Numbered from the stretch's first letter, positions 1 to 6,041 are shown. The stretch: 7,319 nt of DNA from an uncultured Lachnospiraceae bacterium (GCA_948665105.1 CAPNGW010000116.1:1-7319), one strand, 5' to 3'. Program-made: numbers and translations. Notes: generated from the sequence alone by a model not told the origin.

Positions 1-2
1 GG

Positions 3-197
3 ACATTTTTCCTGCTGCCCCTTCTGGTGAGGGGCAGGCACGAGGGACGGCTTCGGGGTTTTGAGATTATAAACTGCGAGGAGTATCAGCTGACATTGGC
101 ACAGCCCATGGTCCTTCACACGGACGGTGAGTATCTGGGTGAGATGACAGATATCCGGTATTCCTGCGAGAAGGGAAAGCTTCAGGTGATAAAATAA
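3..197 (+). CDS. Diacylglycerol kinase-family lipid kinase, C-terminal fragment
   Basis: This is the 3' end of a gene that enters from the left edge; 64 codons are visible in the frame that starts at base 3, ending at TAA 195-197. The translation contains the segment RGFEIINCEEYQLTL followed by VLHTDGEYLGE and ends GKLQVIK. The 'xxHxDGE' strand and the closing beta strands are typical of the C-terminal domain of the DagK/YegS/BmrU family (LCB5-like lipid kinases), which phosphorylate diacylglycerol or related lipids at the membrane using ATP. The catalytic N-terminal domain with the GGDGT motif lies outside the window, so the family call rests on the C-terminal domain alone. The hairpin plus T-run at 287-328 is its likely terminator. 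Substrate is unknown; diacylglycerol is the family default. Confidence 0.75.
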   Translation, partial: TFFLLPLLVRGRHEGRLRGFEIINCEEYQLTLAQPMVLHTDGEYLGEMTDIRYSCEKGKLQVIK

Positions 198-272
198 GGG
201 ACGGGACCATGCCTCCAGTTTCCCCAGGGCCTGTAGGGACCCATGATTTTCTATGGCCTCTTTTGGCGGAGG

Positions 273-301
273 TAATACGGCGCACCCCTCCTGCATATAC
301 T
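273..301 (+). promoter_or_regulatory. Probable sigma-E promoter of spoIVA
   Basis: The -10 region CATATACT at 294-301 matches the sigma-E consensus CATACAnT (known from Bacillus subtilis) at every fixed position but one. The sequence TAATACG at 273-279 fits the first five positions of the kmATAtt -35 element, with a 14-base spacer, which is in the normal sigma-E range. Transcription would start near 307-309, giving a leader of only about 20 bases before the ATG at 329. In B. subtilis spoIVA is transcribed by sigma-E in the mother cell, so the family context agrees. The -35 match is partial and the start site is inferred. Confidence 0.65.
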
Positions 302-328
302 GTATCAGTAAATGCAGGAGGATTTTTT
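287..328 (+). terminator. Strong hairpin plus T-run overlapping the spoIVA promoter and ribosome binding site
   Basis: The arms are 287-302 and 306-321, 16 bases each, complementary except for one A-A mismatch (297 against 311), with a three-base TAT loop at 303-305. The stem base is the GC-rich CCTCC/GGAGG. It is followed by one A and six T (323-328), which is the form of an intrinsic terminator. It is correctly placed to end transcripts of the upstream lipid kinase gene. It is unusual because the T-run touches the spoIVA start codon, the right arm is the spoIVA Shine-Dalgarno sequence, and the left arm contains the predicted sigma-E -10 box. RNA started near 308 lacks the left arm and cannot form it. 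Confidence 0.8.
316..321 (+). promoter_or_regulatory. spoIVA ribosome binding site, sequesterable
   Basis: AGGAGG lies seven bases before the ATG at 329 and fixes that codon as the start, in preference to the in-frame ATG at 209. It forms the outermost base pairs of the hairpin at 287-321, pairing with CCTCCT at 287-292. It would therefore be hidden in any RNA that also carries 287-302. Confidence 0.85.
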
Positions 329-1816
329 ATGGACAATATAAGTACCAGTGCCTATGACATCTACAAGGATATCAGCGAGCGCACCAAGGGAGAGATTTAT
401 CTGGGAGTGGTGGGACCGGTGCGGACCGGAAAATCCACCTTTATCAAACGTTTTATGGATTTGATGGTGCTTCCCAAAATGGAGGACGTACATAGCAGAG
501 AGCGGACCATTGACGAGCTGCCCCAGTCAGCCCAGGGGAAGACTATTATGACTACGGAACCGAAATTTGTGCCAAAGGAGGCGGCGCAAATTCAGCTTGC
601 AGGGGACGTGGCGGTGAATGTGCGTCTCATCGACTGTGTGGGCTTTATGGTGGAGGGCGCTTCCGGGCACCTGGAGGAGGGGGCAGAGCGAATGGTGAAA
701 ACACCCTGGTTCGATTACGAGGTGCCCTTTACCCAGGCAGCAGAAATCGGAACCCAGAAGGTAATCAAGGAACATTCCACCATCGGCATCGTGGTGACCA
801 CCGACGGTTCCTTCACCGAGCTGCCCAGAGAAGCCTATATTCAGGCCGAGGAGCGGACTGTAGGGGAGTTGAAGCGGCTGGAGAAGCCCTTTATAATCCT
901 TTTAAACACCCCCAAGCCTTATGGGGAGGAAGCGGTGCGCCTGACGGAGGAGCTCTCCGGTAAATATAAGGTGACGGTGCTTCCGGTGAACTGCGAGCAG
1001 CTTCGGAAAGACGATATTTTACATATTCTTGAGAGTATTCTGTATGAATTTCCGGTGGCCCGGGTGGACTTTTTTCTGCCCAAGTGGGTGGAGATGCTTA
1101 ATGCCGACCATCGTATAAAAGCAAATATGATTGAGAATGCCAGAAATATTCTTTCGGGAATTACCTTTGCCCGGGATATCCGCGGCCAGGAGTTAAAACC
1201 GGTGGGAGACTATATCAAGCGCATGAAGCTTGAGCGGGTGGATTTGGCCAAGGGGCGGGTAATCATCCGCATGGAGGTGGACGACGCTTACTATTATGAA
1301 AACATGAGTGAGCTTACGGGTGTACCTATCCAGGGGGAATACCAGCTGATTGCCATGGTCAAGGAGCTGGCGGAAATGCGCAAGGAGTACGGAAAGGTGG
1401 CCAGCGCCATGACAGCAGTGCGCCAGAAGGGCTACGGAGTCGTGTCACCGGAGCTCTCCGACATCGCCGTACAGGATCCGGTGTTAATTCGCCACGGGAA
1501 TAAATTTGGGGTGAAGATTAAAGCTTCTTCGCCGTCCATACACATGATTCGGGCCAATATTGAGACGGAGATTGCCCCCATTATCGGCAGTGAGGAGCAG
1601 GCCAATGATTTGATTGGGTATGTGAAGCAGTCCCGGGAAGAGGGGGATGGCATCTGGCAGACAAATATTTTCGGCAAGTCGGTGGGAGAATTGGTGGAGG
1701 ATGGGATTCGCAGTAAGATTGCCATGATGGATGATGAGAGTCAGGTGAAGCTCCAGGAGACCATGCAGAAGATTGTAAATGACAGCAGCGGCGGGCTGGT
1801 GTGTATTATTATCTGA
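329..1816 (+). CDS. spoIVA: Stage IV sporulation protein A (spore coat ATPase)
   Basis: SpoIVA is the cytoskeletal ATPase made in the mother cell that coats the outer forespore membrane. It polymerises irreversibly on ATP hydrolysis to form the basement layer on which the spore coat assembles, anchored by SpoVM. The product is 495 residues, close to the 492 of the B. subtilis protein. The Walker A motif GPVRTGKST is at residues 29-37, the paired sensor threonines are at 75-76 (MTTEPKF), and a Walker B-like LIDCVGF holds Asp102. The protein ends in GGLVCIII, the conserved hydrophobic tail of the family. The start at 329 is chosen from the adjacent AGGAGG and from the N-terminus MDNISTSAYDIYKDI, which matches the family. 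An upstream in-frame ATG at 209 would add 40 unrelated residues. The gene appears monocistronic, with its own sigma-E-like promoter and a downstream terminator. All catalytic motifs are intact. Confidence 0.97.
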   Translation: MDNISTSAYDIYKDISERTKGEIYLGVVGPVRTGKSTFIKRFMDLMVLPKMEDVHSRERTIDELPQSAQGKTIMTTEPKFVPKEAAQIQLAGDVAVNVRLIDCVGFMVEGASGHLEEGAERMVKTPWFDYEVPFTQAAEIGTQKVIKEHSTIGIVVTTDGSFTELPREAYIQAEERTVGELKRLEKPFIILLNTPKPYGEEAVRLTEELSGKYKVTVLPVNCEQLRKDDILHILESILYEFPVARVDFFLPKWVEMLNADHRIKANMIENARNILSGITFARDIRGQELKPVGDYIKRMKLERVDLAKGRVIIRMEVDDAYYYENMSELTGVPIQGEYQLIAMVKELAEMRKEYGKVASAMTAVRQKGYGVVSPELSDIAVQDPVLIRHGNKFGVKIKASSPSIHMIRANIETEIAPIIGSEEQANDLIGYVKQSREEGDGIWQTNIFGKSVGELVEDGIRSKIAMMDDESQVKLQETMQKIVNDSSGGLVCIII

Positions 1817-1847
1817 CGAAAGCGAATGAAATATTGGAAGAGAAAGT

Positions 1848-1869
1848 GCGGGCCCAGAGCCCGCCTTTT
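1848..1869 (+). terminator. Intrinsic terminator after spoIVA
   Basis: GCGGGC (1848-1853) and GCCCGC (1859-1864) form a six-pair GC-only stem around the loop CCAGA, followed by C and TTTT at 1866-1869. It sits 31 bases past the spoIVA stop. The short T-run makes it moderate in predicted strength. Confidence 0.75.
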
Positions 1870-1899
1870 GCATATCAGCCTTAAATCCCAGGAATGATA

Positions 1900-1929
1900 T
1901 TGACTTTCCCGCCGCTTATGTCTTATAAT
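1900..1929 (+). promoter_or_regulatory. Sigma-A promoter of the amidohydrolase operon
   Basis: TTGACT at 1900-1905 (five of six to TTGACA) and a perfect TATAAT at 1924-1929 are separated by 18 bases. Predicted start is near 1936, giving a leader of about 20 bases before the ATG at 1959. It lies just after the spoIVA terminator, so the downstream operon should be expressed in vegetative cells independently of sporulation. No operator-like palindrome was seen around it. Confidence 0.8.
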
Positions 1930-1958
1930 TTACCAAAGAACTTTTGGAGGAGGGAATA

Positions 1959-3263
1959 ATGAATACAAGATTTTACAATGCAAGAATTTTGCTGACAAAG
2001 GAGAACAGGGCTTTTGAGATTGTAGAGGGGGAGCTCTGGGTCCAGGGAAATACCATCTGCTATATTGGCCCCGGGAAGGATGCGGTAAATCCATGTGAGG
2101 GCTCCGGCGCTCAGGAACTTATATGGGACAGGGAAATAGATGCGGAGGGAAACCTTTTGATGCCCGGCTTTAAAAATGCCCACACCCATTCGTCCATGAC
2201 CTTTCTCCGCTCCAGAGCCGATGACCTGCCTTTGCAGGAATGGCTGTATGAGCAGGTATTTCCCAGTGAGGGACAGCTTGTGGAGGGGGACTGTTACTGG
2301 CTGACAGCTCTGGCCAATCTGGAATACTTAACCAGCGGTATCACATCCCAGTTTGACATGTACTTTTTCCAGGATCAGGTTGCCAGAGCCTGTGTGGATA
2401 TGGGATTTCGTATCGTACAGACCAGTGGACTCAACAATTTTGGAGGTACGGTGGAGGAGCTGGAAGAAAAGTATCTACGCTTTAATGAGTACCACCATTT
2501 GAGCAGCTACATTCTGGGCTTTCATGGGGAATACACCACCAGCAGGGAACTGATGGAGGGAGTGGCAGGACTGGTACACAAATATAAGGCCCCCATGTTT
2601 GTACACAATTCCGAGACAAAGCTGGAAACCGACGAGTGCCGTCAGCGTTATGGCATGAGTCCCACACAGCTTTTTGATTCCCTGGGAATGTACGACTTCG
2701 GCGGCGGCGGGTTTCACTGCGTCTGGTTCGATGAGGCGGACATGGAGATTTTTGCCAGAAAAGGCTTGAGTGTGGTTACAAATCCTGGCTCCAATGCAAA
2801 GCTGGCCAGCGGAATTGCCCCGGTGGACGACATGTTAAAGCGGGGAATCAATCTGGCCATCGGCACTGACGGTCCTGCCAGCAACAACTGTCTTGACATG
2901 TTCAAGGAAATGTTTCTGGTGACCTCCTTAGCAAAGCTTCGGGCCATGGATGCGGCGGTGATGGACGCCAATGAGGTGCTTTACATGGCCACCGCAGGAG
3001 GCGCTAAGGCCATGGGCCTTTTGGACTGTGACTGTCTGGCCGTGGGCAAGAAGGCCGACCTTATCATGATAGATTTGCAAAAGCCCAATATGCAGCCCAT
3101 CAACAATATCACCAAGAACCTGGTGTACAGCGGCAGCAAGCAGAACGTGAAGCTGACCATGATTGACGGAAAGATTCTCTATGAGAATCAGAAGTTCCAT
3201 GTAAATATGGATATTTCCGAAATTTACCAGAAGGCAAATGAGATTGTTGCAGGAATCAAGTAG
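1959..3263 (+). CDS. Metal-dependent amidohydrolase, MtaD/TrzA-like (probable nucleoside deaminase)
   Basis: The product is 434 residues, in the amidohydrolase branch that includes 5'-methylthioadenosine/S-adenosylhomocysteine deaminase (MtaD), SsnA and atrazine chlorohydrolase. Metal-site motifs are in order: HTH at 75-77 (GFKNAHTHSSM), FHGEY at 188-192, HNSE at 216-219, FHC at 252-254 and GTDG at 302-305. Family landmarks include RADDLPLQEWL at 86-96, SNAKLASGIAPV at 278-289 and ASNNCLDMFKEM at 307-318. MtaD converts the adenine base of MTA or SAH to hypoxanthine; the true substrate here could be another aminated purine or pyrimidine. The ATG at 1959 is chosen because GGAGGAGGG ends five bases upstream; a TTG at 1944 would overlap that site. 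The stop is eight bases before the MBL-fold gene, implying one operon. The sequence around 216-260 is more divergent than in textbook MtaD, so the exact substrate is uncertain. Confidence 0.85.
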   Translation: MNTRFYNARILLTKENRAFEIVEGELWVQGNTICYIGPGKDAVNPCEGSGAQELIWDREIDAEGNLLMPGFKNAHTHSSMTFLRSRADDLPLQEWLYEQVFPSEGQLVEGDCYWLTALANLEYLTSGITSQFDMYFFQDQVARACVDMGFRIVQTSGLNNFGGTVEELEEKYLRFNEYHHLSSYILGFHGEYTTSRELMEGVAGLVHKYKAPMFVHNSETKLETDECRQRYGMSPTQLFDSLGMYDFGGGGFHCVWFDEADMEIFARKGLSVVTNPGSNAKLASGIAPVDDMLKRGINLAIGTDGPASNNCLDMFKEMFLVTSLAKLRAMDAAVMDANEVLYMATAGGAKAMGLLDCDCLAVGKKADLIMIDLQKPNMQPINNITKNLVYSGSKQNVKLTMIDGKILYENQKFHVNMDISEIYQKANEIVAGIK

Positions 3264-3271
3264 GAGTGGCC

Positions 3272-4021
3272 ATGAGAATAACCTTTATTCACCATAGCAG
3301 CTTTTGTGTGGAGCTGGGAAACAAAGCTTTGATTTTTGATTACTTCCGTGGGGAGAGGGTGAGGGAGTGTGCCTTTCTGGGGAAGCTTCCCACATTCTCT
3401 CCACAGCAGGAAATTTATGTGTTTTCCAGCCACCAGCACCAGGACCACTTTGATTTGGACGTTCTCACATGGGCGGACAAGTACCCTAATATCCGCTATA
3501 TTTTTTCCAAGGATATCCGTCTGGGGGAAAATTATCTGACCCGGAACGGAATCAACCCAGCGGTAAAAGAACGGATTCATTTTATGAAGGCCAATGAAAG
3601 CCTGAGTCTTCCCGGACTTACGGTGGAGACGCTTCTTTCCACGGATGAGGGTGTGGCCTTTGTGGTAAGCTGTGAAGGCAGGACGATTTATCACGCCGGG
3701 GATTTGCATTGGTGGCACTGGGAGGGCGAGGAGCCTGCTTTCAATGAGTTCCAGGAGCAAACCTACAAGTGCCAGGTGGACAAGCTTATGGGACATGAGA
3801 TAGACGTGGCCTTTGTGGTGCTTGACCCCAGGCTTTCCCAGGCGGCTTTCCTGGGCATGGACTATTTTCTGGAGCATGTTAAGGCCGGGCATTTATTTCC
3901 CATGCATCTGTGGCAGCGGTATGATTTGATTGCGCAGTTTAAGGCGCGGCCGGAGGCGGAGCCATACCGGGAACGGATTTTGGATGTAAGCCATGAGAAC
4001 CAGGTCTTTGAGGTGGGGTAA
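3272..4021 (+). CDS. Metallo-beta-lactamase-fold hydrolase, UlaG/YtkL-like
   Basis: The 249-residue protein has the metallo-beta-lactamase signature HQHQDH (H54, H56, D58, H59) after a short strand SS. The later metal ligands are HAGD (H141, D144) and probably H212 in PMHLW. The opening MRITFIHHSSFCVELG, with strands leading to IFDY, is the pattern of the UlaG/UPF0173 branch of small single-domain MBL hydrolases, which includes lactonases and phosphoesterases of unknown substrate. Nothing suggests a beta-lactamase; no signal peptide is seen, so it is cytoplasmic. The start at 3272 follows AGGAG at 3262-3266 by five bases; that ribosome binding site overlaps the TAG of the amidohydrolase, so translation is probably coupled. 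A GTG two codons upstream is less likely. A conspicuous aromatic run HWWHW follows the second metal motif (146-150). Substrate not predictable from sequence alone. Confidence 0.85.
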   Translation: MRITFIHHSSFCVELGNKALIFDYFRGERVRECAFLGKLPTFSPQQEIYVFSSHQHQDHFDLDVLTWADKYPNIRYIFSKDIRLGENYLTRNGINPAVKERIHFMKANESLSLPGLTVETLLSTDEGVAFVVSCEGRTIYHAGDLHWWHWEGEEPAFNEFQEQTYKCQVDKLMGHEIDVAFVVLDPRLSQAAFLGMDYFLEHVKAGHLFPMHLWQRYDLIAQFKARPEAEPYRERILDVSHENQVFEVG

Positions 4022-4075
4022 ACTATAGGCCCTGCAGAAGAATGTGGAGATGGTAATACGACAGGCAAATAAGTC

Positions 4076-4094
4076 TTCGATGGAGGGCATCGAA
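4076..4094 (+). other. Hairpin in the spacer after the MBL-fold gene
   Basis: TTCGATG (4076-4082) and CATCGAA (4088-4094) form a perfect seven-pair stem around a GAGGG loop. It has no T-run, so it is not a terminator. It precedes the real terminator by 34 bases and may protect or fold the 3' untranslated region; the function is unknown. Confidence 0.45.
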
Positions 4095-4128
4095 ATGTCC
4101 AGGTGAGAGTGGCGAGCGCGAAGGAATG

Positions 4129-4154
4129 CACCCTGCAGCAATGCAGGGTGTTTT
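4129..4154 (+). terminator. Strong intrinsic terminator ending the amidohydrolase/MBL operon
   Basis: CACCCTGCA (4129-4137) pairs perfectly with TGCAGGGTG (4142-4150) around a GNRA-type GCAA tetraloop, followed by TTTT at 4151-4154. This separates the metabolic operon from the macro/vWA pair. The left arm sequence CCCTGCAG also occurs at 4030-4037, giving a possible alternative partner for the right arm. Confidence 0.88.
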
Positions 4155-4231
4155 CTGCTACAAAAATTCATTGTAAATCGCATCATCAAAAAGCAGGATG
4201 GAGCTGTGAATAAGATTTAAGGAGGTTGCCT

Positions 4232-5302
4232 ATGCCTTTTGAAATAGTACGAAATGATATTGTAAATATGCAAGTGGACGCAGTGGTAAATACTGCAAAT
4301 CCTAACCCTGTCATCGGTTCTGGCGTTGACAGTGGGATACATAAAAAAGCCGGACATGAGCTGCTTGTGGCTCGACAGAAAATCGGCTGCATTGACTTCG
4401 GTGATGCCGTTATCACATCAGGCTTTGGATTGGATGCCAAATATGTGATCCATACGGTTGGTCCTATTTGGGAGGATGGCAGCCATCAGGAGGATAAGAT
4501 TTTGTCCTCCTGCTATCAAAAGTCTTTAGCTTTGGCTAAAGAGCATGAGTGCGAGTCCATTGCCTTTCCTTTGATTGCCACGGGCAATTATGGGTTTCCG
4601 AAGCCACTCGCTCTCCAAATAGCTGTTCGTGAAATCAGCACTTTCCTTTTGGAAAATGAGATGCAGATTTATTTGGTTGTGTTTGGCAAGGAAGCCTTTG
4701 CACTGTCAGAGAAATTGTTTAAGTCTGTTAGTAGCTACATTGATGAAAATTATATCCATAGCAAAGCTCTTGATGAGTATGGCACGGAGAGGCTATTTGC
4801 TTCTCGCCTTGAAACAAGGCAGATAAGGGAAGGGCTGAAGCGGAGCAATCGAATCCATGAGGATGTTTGTCCGACCCAGGCATTGAAAGAATGCCCCAAT
4901 ATGTCTGTTGGTGCAGCAGTTCCAATAGACTCTGATGACTGGAGAAAGTTGTTGAAAGATTTGGATGCGGGTTTTTCTGAAATGCTCTTGCAGCTTATTG
5001 ACCGCACTGGAAAGAAGGATTCCGAAATCTATAAAAAGGCCAATGTGGATAGAAAACTGTTCTCGAAAATTCGAAACAATATGGATTACAAACCATCTAA
5101 AACAACGGCACTGGCTTTTGCCTTTGCTTTGGAATTGGATGTTGATGAAACAAAGGATTTTATCAGTCGGGCAGGTTTTGCTCTCTCCCACAGCAGTAAA
5201 TTTGATGTGATTGTAGAGTATTTCCTTGTGAATAGAAATTACAATGTTTTTGAATTGAATGAAGTTCTGTTCGCTTTTGACCAGCCGCTTATCGGTGCAT
5301 AA
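4232..5302 (+). CDS. Macro-domain protein with HTH-like C-terminal domain
   Basis: The 356-residue protein begins with a macro domain (about residues 1-165): RNDI at 8-11 with the adenine-contacting Asp10, VDAVVNTANPN at 15-25, GSGVDSGIH at 29-37, and the phosphate loop IATGNYGFP at 115-123. Macro domains bind ADP-ribose, and this type often removes ADP-ribose from proteins or O-acetyl-ADP-ribose. After a linker (about 170-240) comes an all-helical region, about 245-350, with SEIYKKANVDRKLFSKI at 264-280 and a second helical stretch ending FAFDQPLIG. The first part resembles a lambda-repressor/XRE-type HTH; I recall the same C-terminal region in similar Clostridia proteins. The start is set by AAGGAGG six bases before ATG 4232. 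No convincing promoter was found in 4156-4218. The gene is more AT-rich than its neighbours in several stretches. Binding to DNA, RNA or protein by the C-terminal part is unproven. Confidence 0.85.
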   Translation: MPFEIVRNDIVNMQVDAVVNTANPNPVIGSGVDSGIHKKAGHELLVARQKIGCIDFGDAVITSGFGLDAKYVIHTVGPIWEDGSHQEDKILSSCYQKSLALAKEHECESIAFPLIATGNYGFPKPLALQIAVREISTFLLENEMQIYLVVFGKEAFALSEKLFKSVSSYIDENYIHSKALDEYGTERLFASRLETRQIREGLKRSNRIHEDVCPTQALKECPNMSVGAAVPIDSDDWRKLLKDLDAGFSEMLLQLIDRTGKKDSEIYKKANVDRKLFSKIRNNMDYKPSKTTALAFAFALELDVDETKDFISRAGFALSHSSKFDVIVEYFLVNRNYNVFELNEVLFAFDQPLIGA

Positions 5303-5306
5303 AAAT

Positions 5307-5323
5307 GTCGCATACTATGCGAC
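5307..5323. repeat. Palindrome between the macro and vWA genes
   Basis: GTCGCATACTATGCGAC is a 17-base palindrome with a single central C; as RNA it gives a six-pair stem GTCGCA/TGCGAC with a five-base loop. It lies four bases after the macro-gene stop. On the + strand it is followed only by a T-rich stretch without a clean T-run. On the - strand it is followed by CATTTTT, which looks more like a terminator, but no - strand gene supports that. It could instead be an operator. Confidence 0.5.
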
Positions 5324-5331
5324 CATTCCTT

Positions 5332-5374
5332 CTCCTGTTTTCCGTATAATGAAATCACAATAAAGAAACAGGAG
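5332..5374 (+). promoter_or_regulatory. Inverted repeat that can hide the vWA-gene ribosome binding site
   Basis: CTCCTGTTT (5332-5340) is the exact complement of AAACAGGAG (5366-5374), nine pairs with a 25-base loop, extendable at both ends by G-T wobbles and one more A-T pair (5330 with 5376). The right arm covers the Shine-Dalgarno AGGAGG at 5370-5375. Messages reading through from the macro gene could have this site paired; messages starting after 5350 could not. Confidence 0.5.
5345..5350 (+). promoter_or_regulatory. -10 box candidate for the vWA gene
   Basis: A perfect TATAAT lies 33 bases before the ATG at 5384. No good -35 hexamer lies 16-18 bases upstream, and there is no TG for an extended -10, so it is either weak or activator-dependent. 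It sits in the loop of the inverted repeat 5332-5374. Confidence 0.4.
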
Positions 5375-5383
5375 GATATCAAA

Positions 5384-6028
5384 ATGACTGAACTTGTATT
5401 TATCTTAGACCGCAGTGGTTCCATGTCGGGACTGGAAAAGGACACTATCGGAGGTTTCAACTCTATGTTGGAAAAACAACGTAAGGAACCGGGTGATGCC
5501 GTAATATCTACAGTGCTGTTTGACAATGAAACTGAGGTTATCCATGATCGGGTTGCCATTGCAGATGTGTCAAACCTTACCGACAAGGAATATTTTGTCC
5601 GTGGCTGCACAGCACTTCTGGATGCCGTGGGTGGTGCAATCCATCATATTGGTAATGTCCACAAATACGCCCATAAGGAAGATGTGCCGGAAAAGACCCT
5701 CTTTATCATCACCACCGATGGTATGGAGAACGCCAGCCATCGTTACACTTACGATAAGGTTCGCCATATGATTGAACGTCAAAAAGAGCGTTATGGTTGG
5801 GAGTTCCTTTTCCTTGGTGCAAACATTGATGCCACAAAAGAAGCTAAAAGATTTGGCATTGATGAATCTATGGCTGCCAACTATCACTGTGATGAGGTTG
5901 GAACTGCTCTCAATTATAAGGTTATCAGCGAGGCCATTACCAGTGTAAGGGCGTGTGCTGCACCACTGTCGGTTGATTGGAAAAAGAAGATTGATGCAGA
6001 TTACAAGAAGCGAGGTGGAAGGAGATGA
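5384..6028 (+). CDS. Stand-alone von Willebrand factor A domain protein
   Basis: This 214-residue protein is almost entirely one vWA domain. The metal-ion-dependent adhesion site (MIDAS) is complete: DRSGS at 9-13, Thr76 in GCTALLDAVG, and Asp112 in ITTDGMENAS. There is no signal peptide or membrane segment, so it is intracellular, unlike adhesion vWA proteins. Cytoplasmic vWA proteins usually bind partner proteins through the bound metal, often together with MoxR-type ATPases or Ter stress systems; none of those partners is in the window. The tail IDADYKKRGGRR is strongly basic. The start follows AGGAGG at 5370-5375 by eight bases and the protein opens directly with the first strand (MTELVFILD). 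It lies 81 bases downstream of the macro-domain gene with no strong terminator between, so the two are probably co-expressed at least in part. The role is inferred only as a binding or scaffold partner. Confidence 0.9.
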   Translation: MTELVFILDRSGSMSGLEKDTIGGFNSMLEKQRKEPGDAVISTVLFDNETEVIHDRVAIADVSNLTDKEYFVRGCTALLDAVGGAIHHIGNVHKYAHKEDVPEKTLFIITTDGMENASHRYTYDKVRHMIERQKERYGWEFLFLGANIDATKEAKRFGIDESMAANYHCDEVGTALNYKVISEAITSVRACAAPLSVDWKKKIDADYKKRGGRR

Positions 6029-6041
6029 TTGGAGCAATCAT
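6025..6041 (+). other. Hairpin overlapping the vWA stop codon
   Basis: ATGATTG (6025-6031) pairs perfectly with CAATCAT (6035-6041) around GAG, with one more A-T pair possible at 6023/6043 after a G-T wobble. The stem contains the TGA stop at 6026-6028. It is AT-rich and followed by only TT, so it is at best a weak terminator or a 3' end stabiliser. Confidence 0.35.

Noticed and set aside
209..328. In-frame 40-residue N-terminal extension of SpoIVA from the ATG at 209
   Set aside because: The extension is unlike the family N-terminus and crosses the hairpin and predicted promoter; the ATG at 329 has an ideal AGGAGG and gives the family length.
3224..3892. Long minus-strand open frame (222 codons) antisense to the MBL-fold gene
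   Set aside because: The sense frame has complete MBL metal motifs and a ribosome binding site; the antisense translation shows no recognisable motif.
3862..4189. Minus-strand open frames over the MBL gene end and the following spacer
   Set aside because: No ribosome binding sites, no recognisable domains, and they read through the strong + strand terminator at 4129-4154.
4156..4218. Promoter for the macro-domain gene (TTGTAA at 4171 with CAGGAT at 4194)
   Set aside because: The -10 matches only three of six positions; TAAGAT at 4211 is too close to the ribosome binding site. No promoter claimed.
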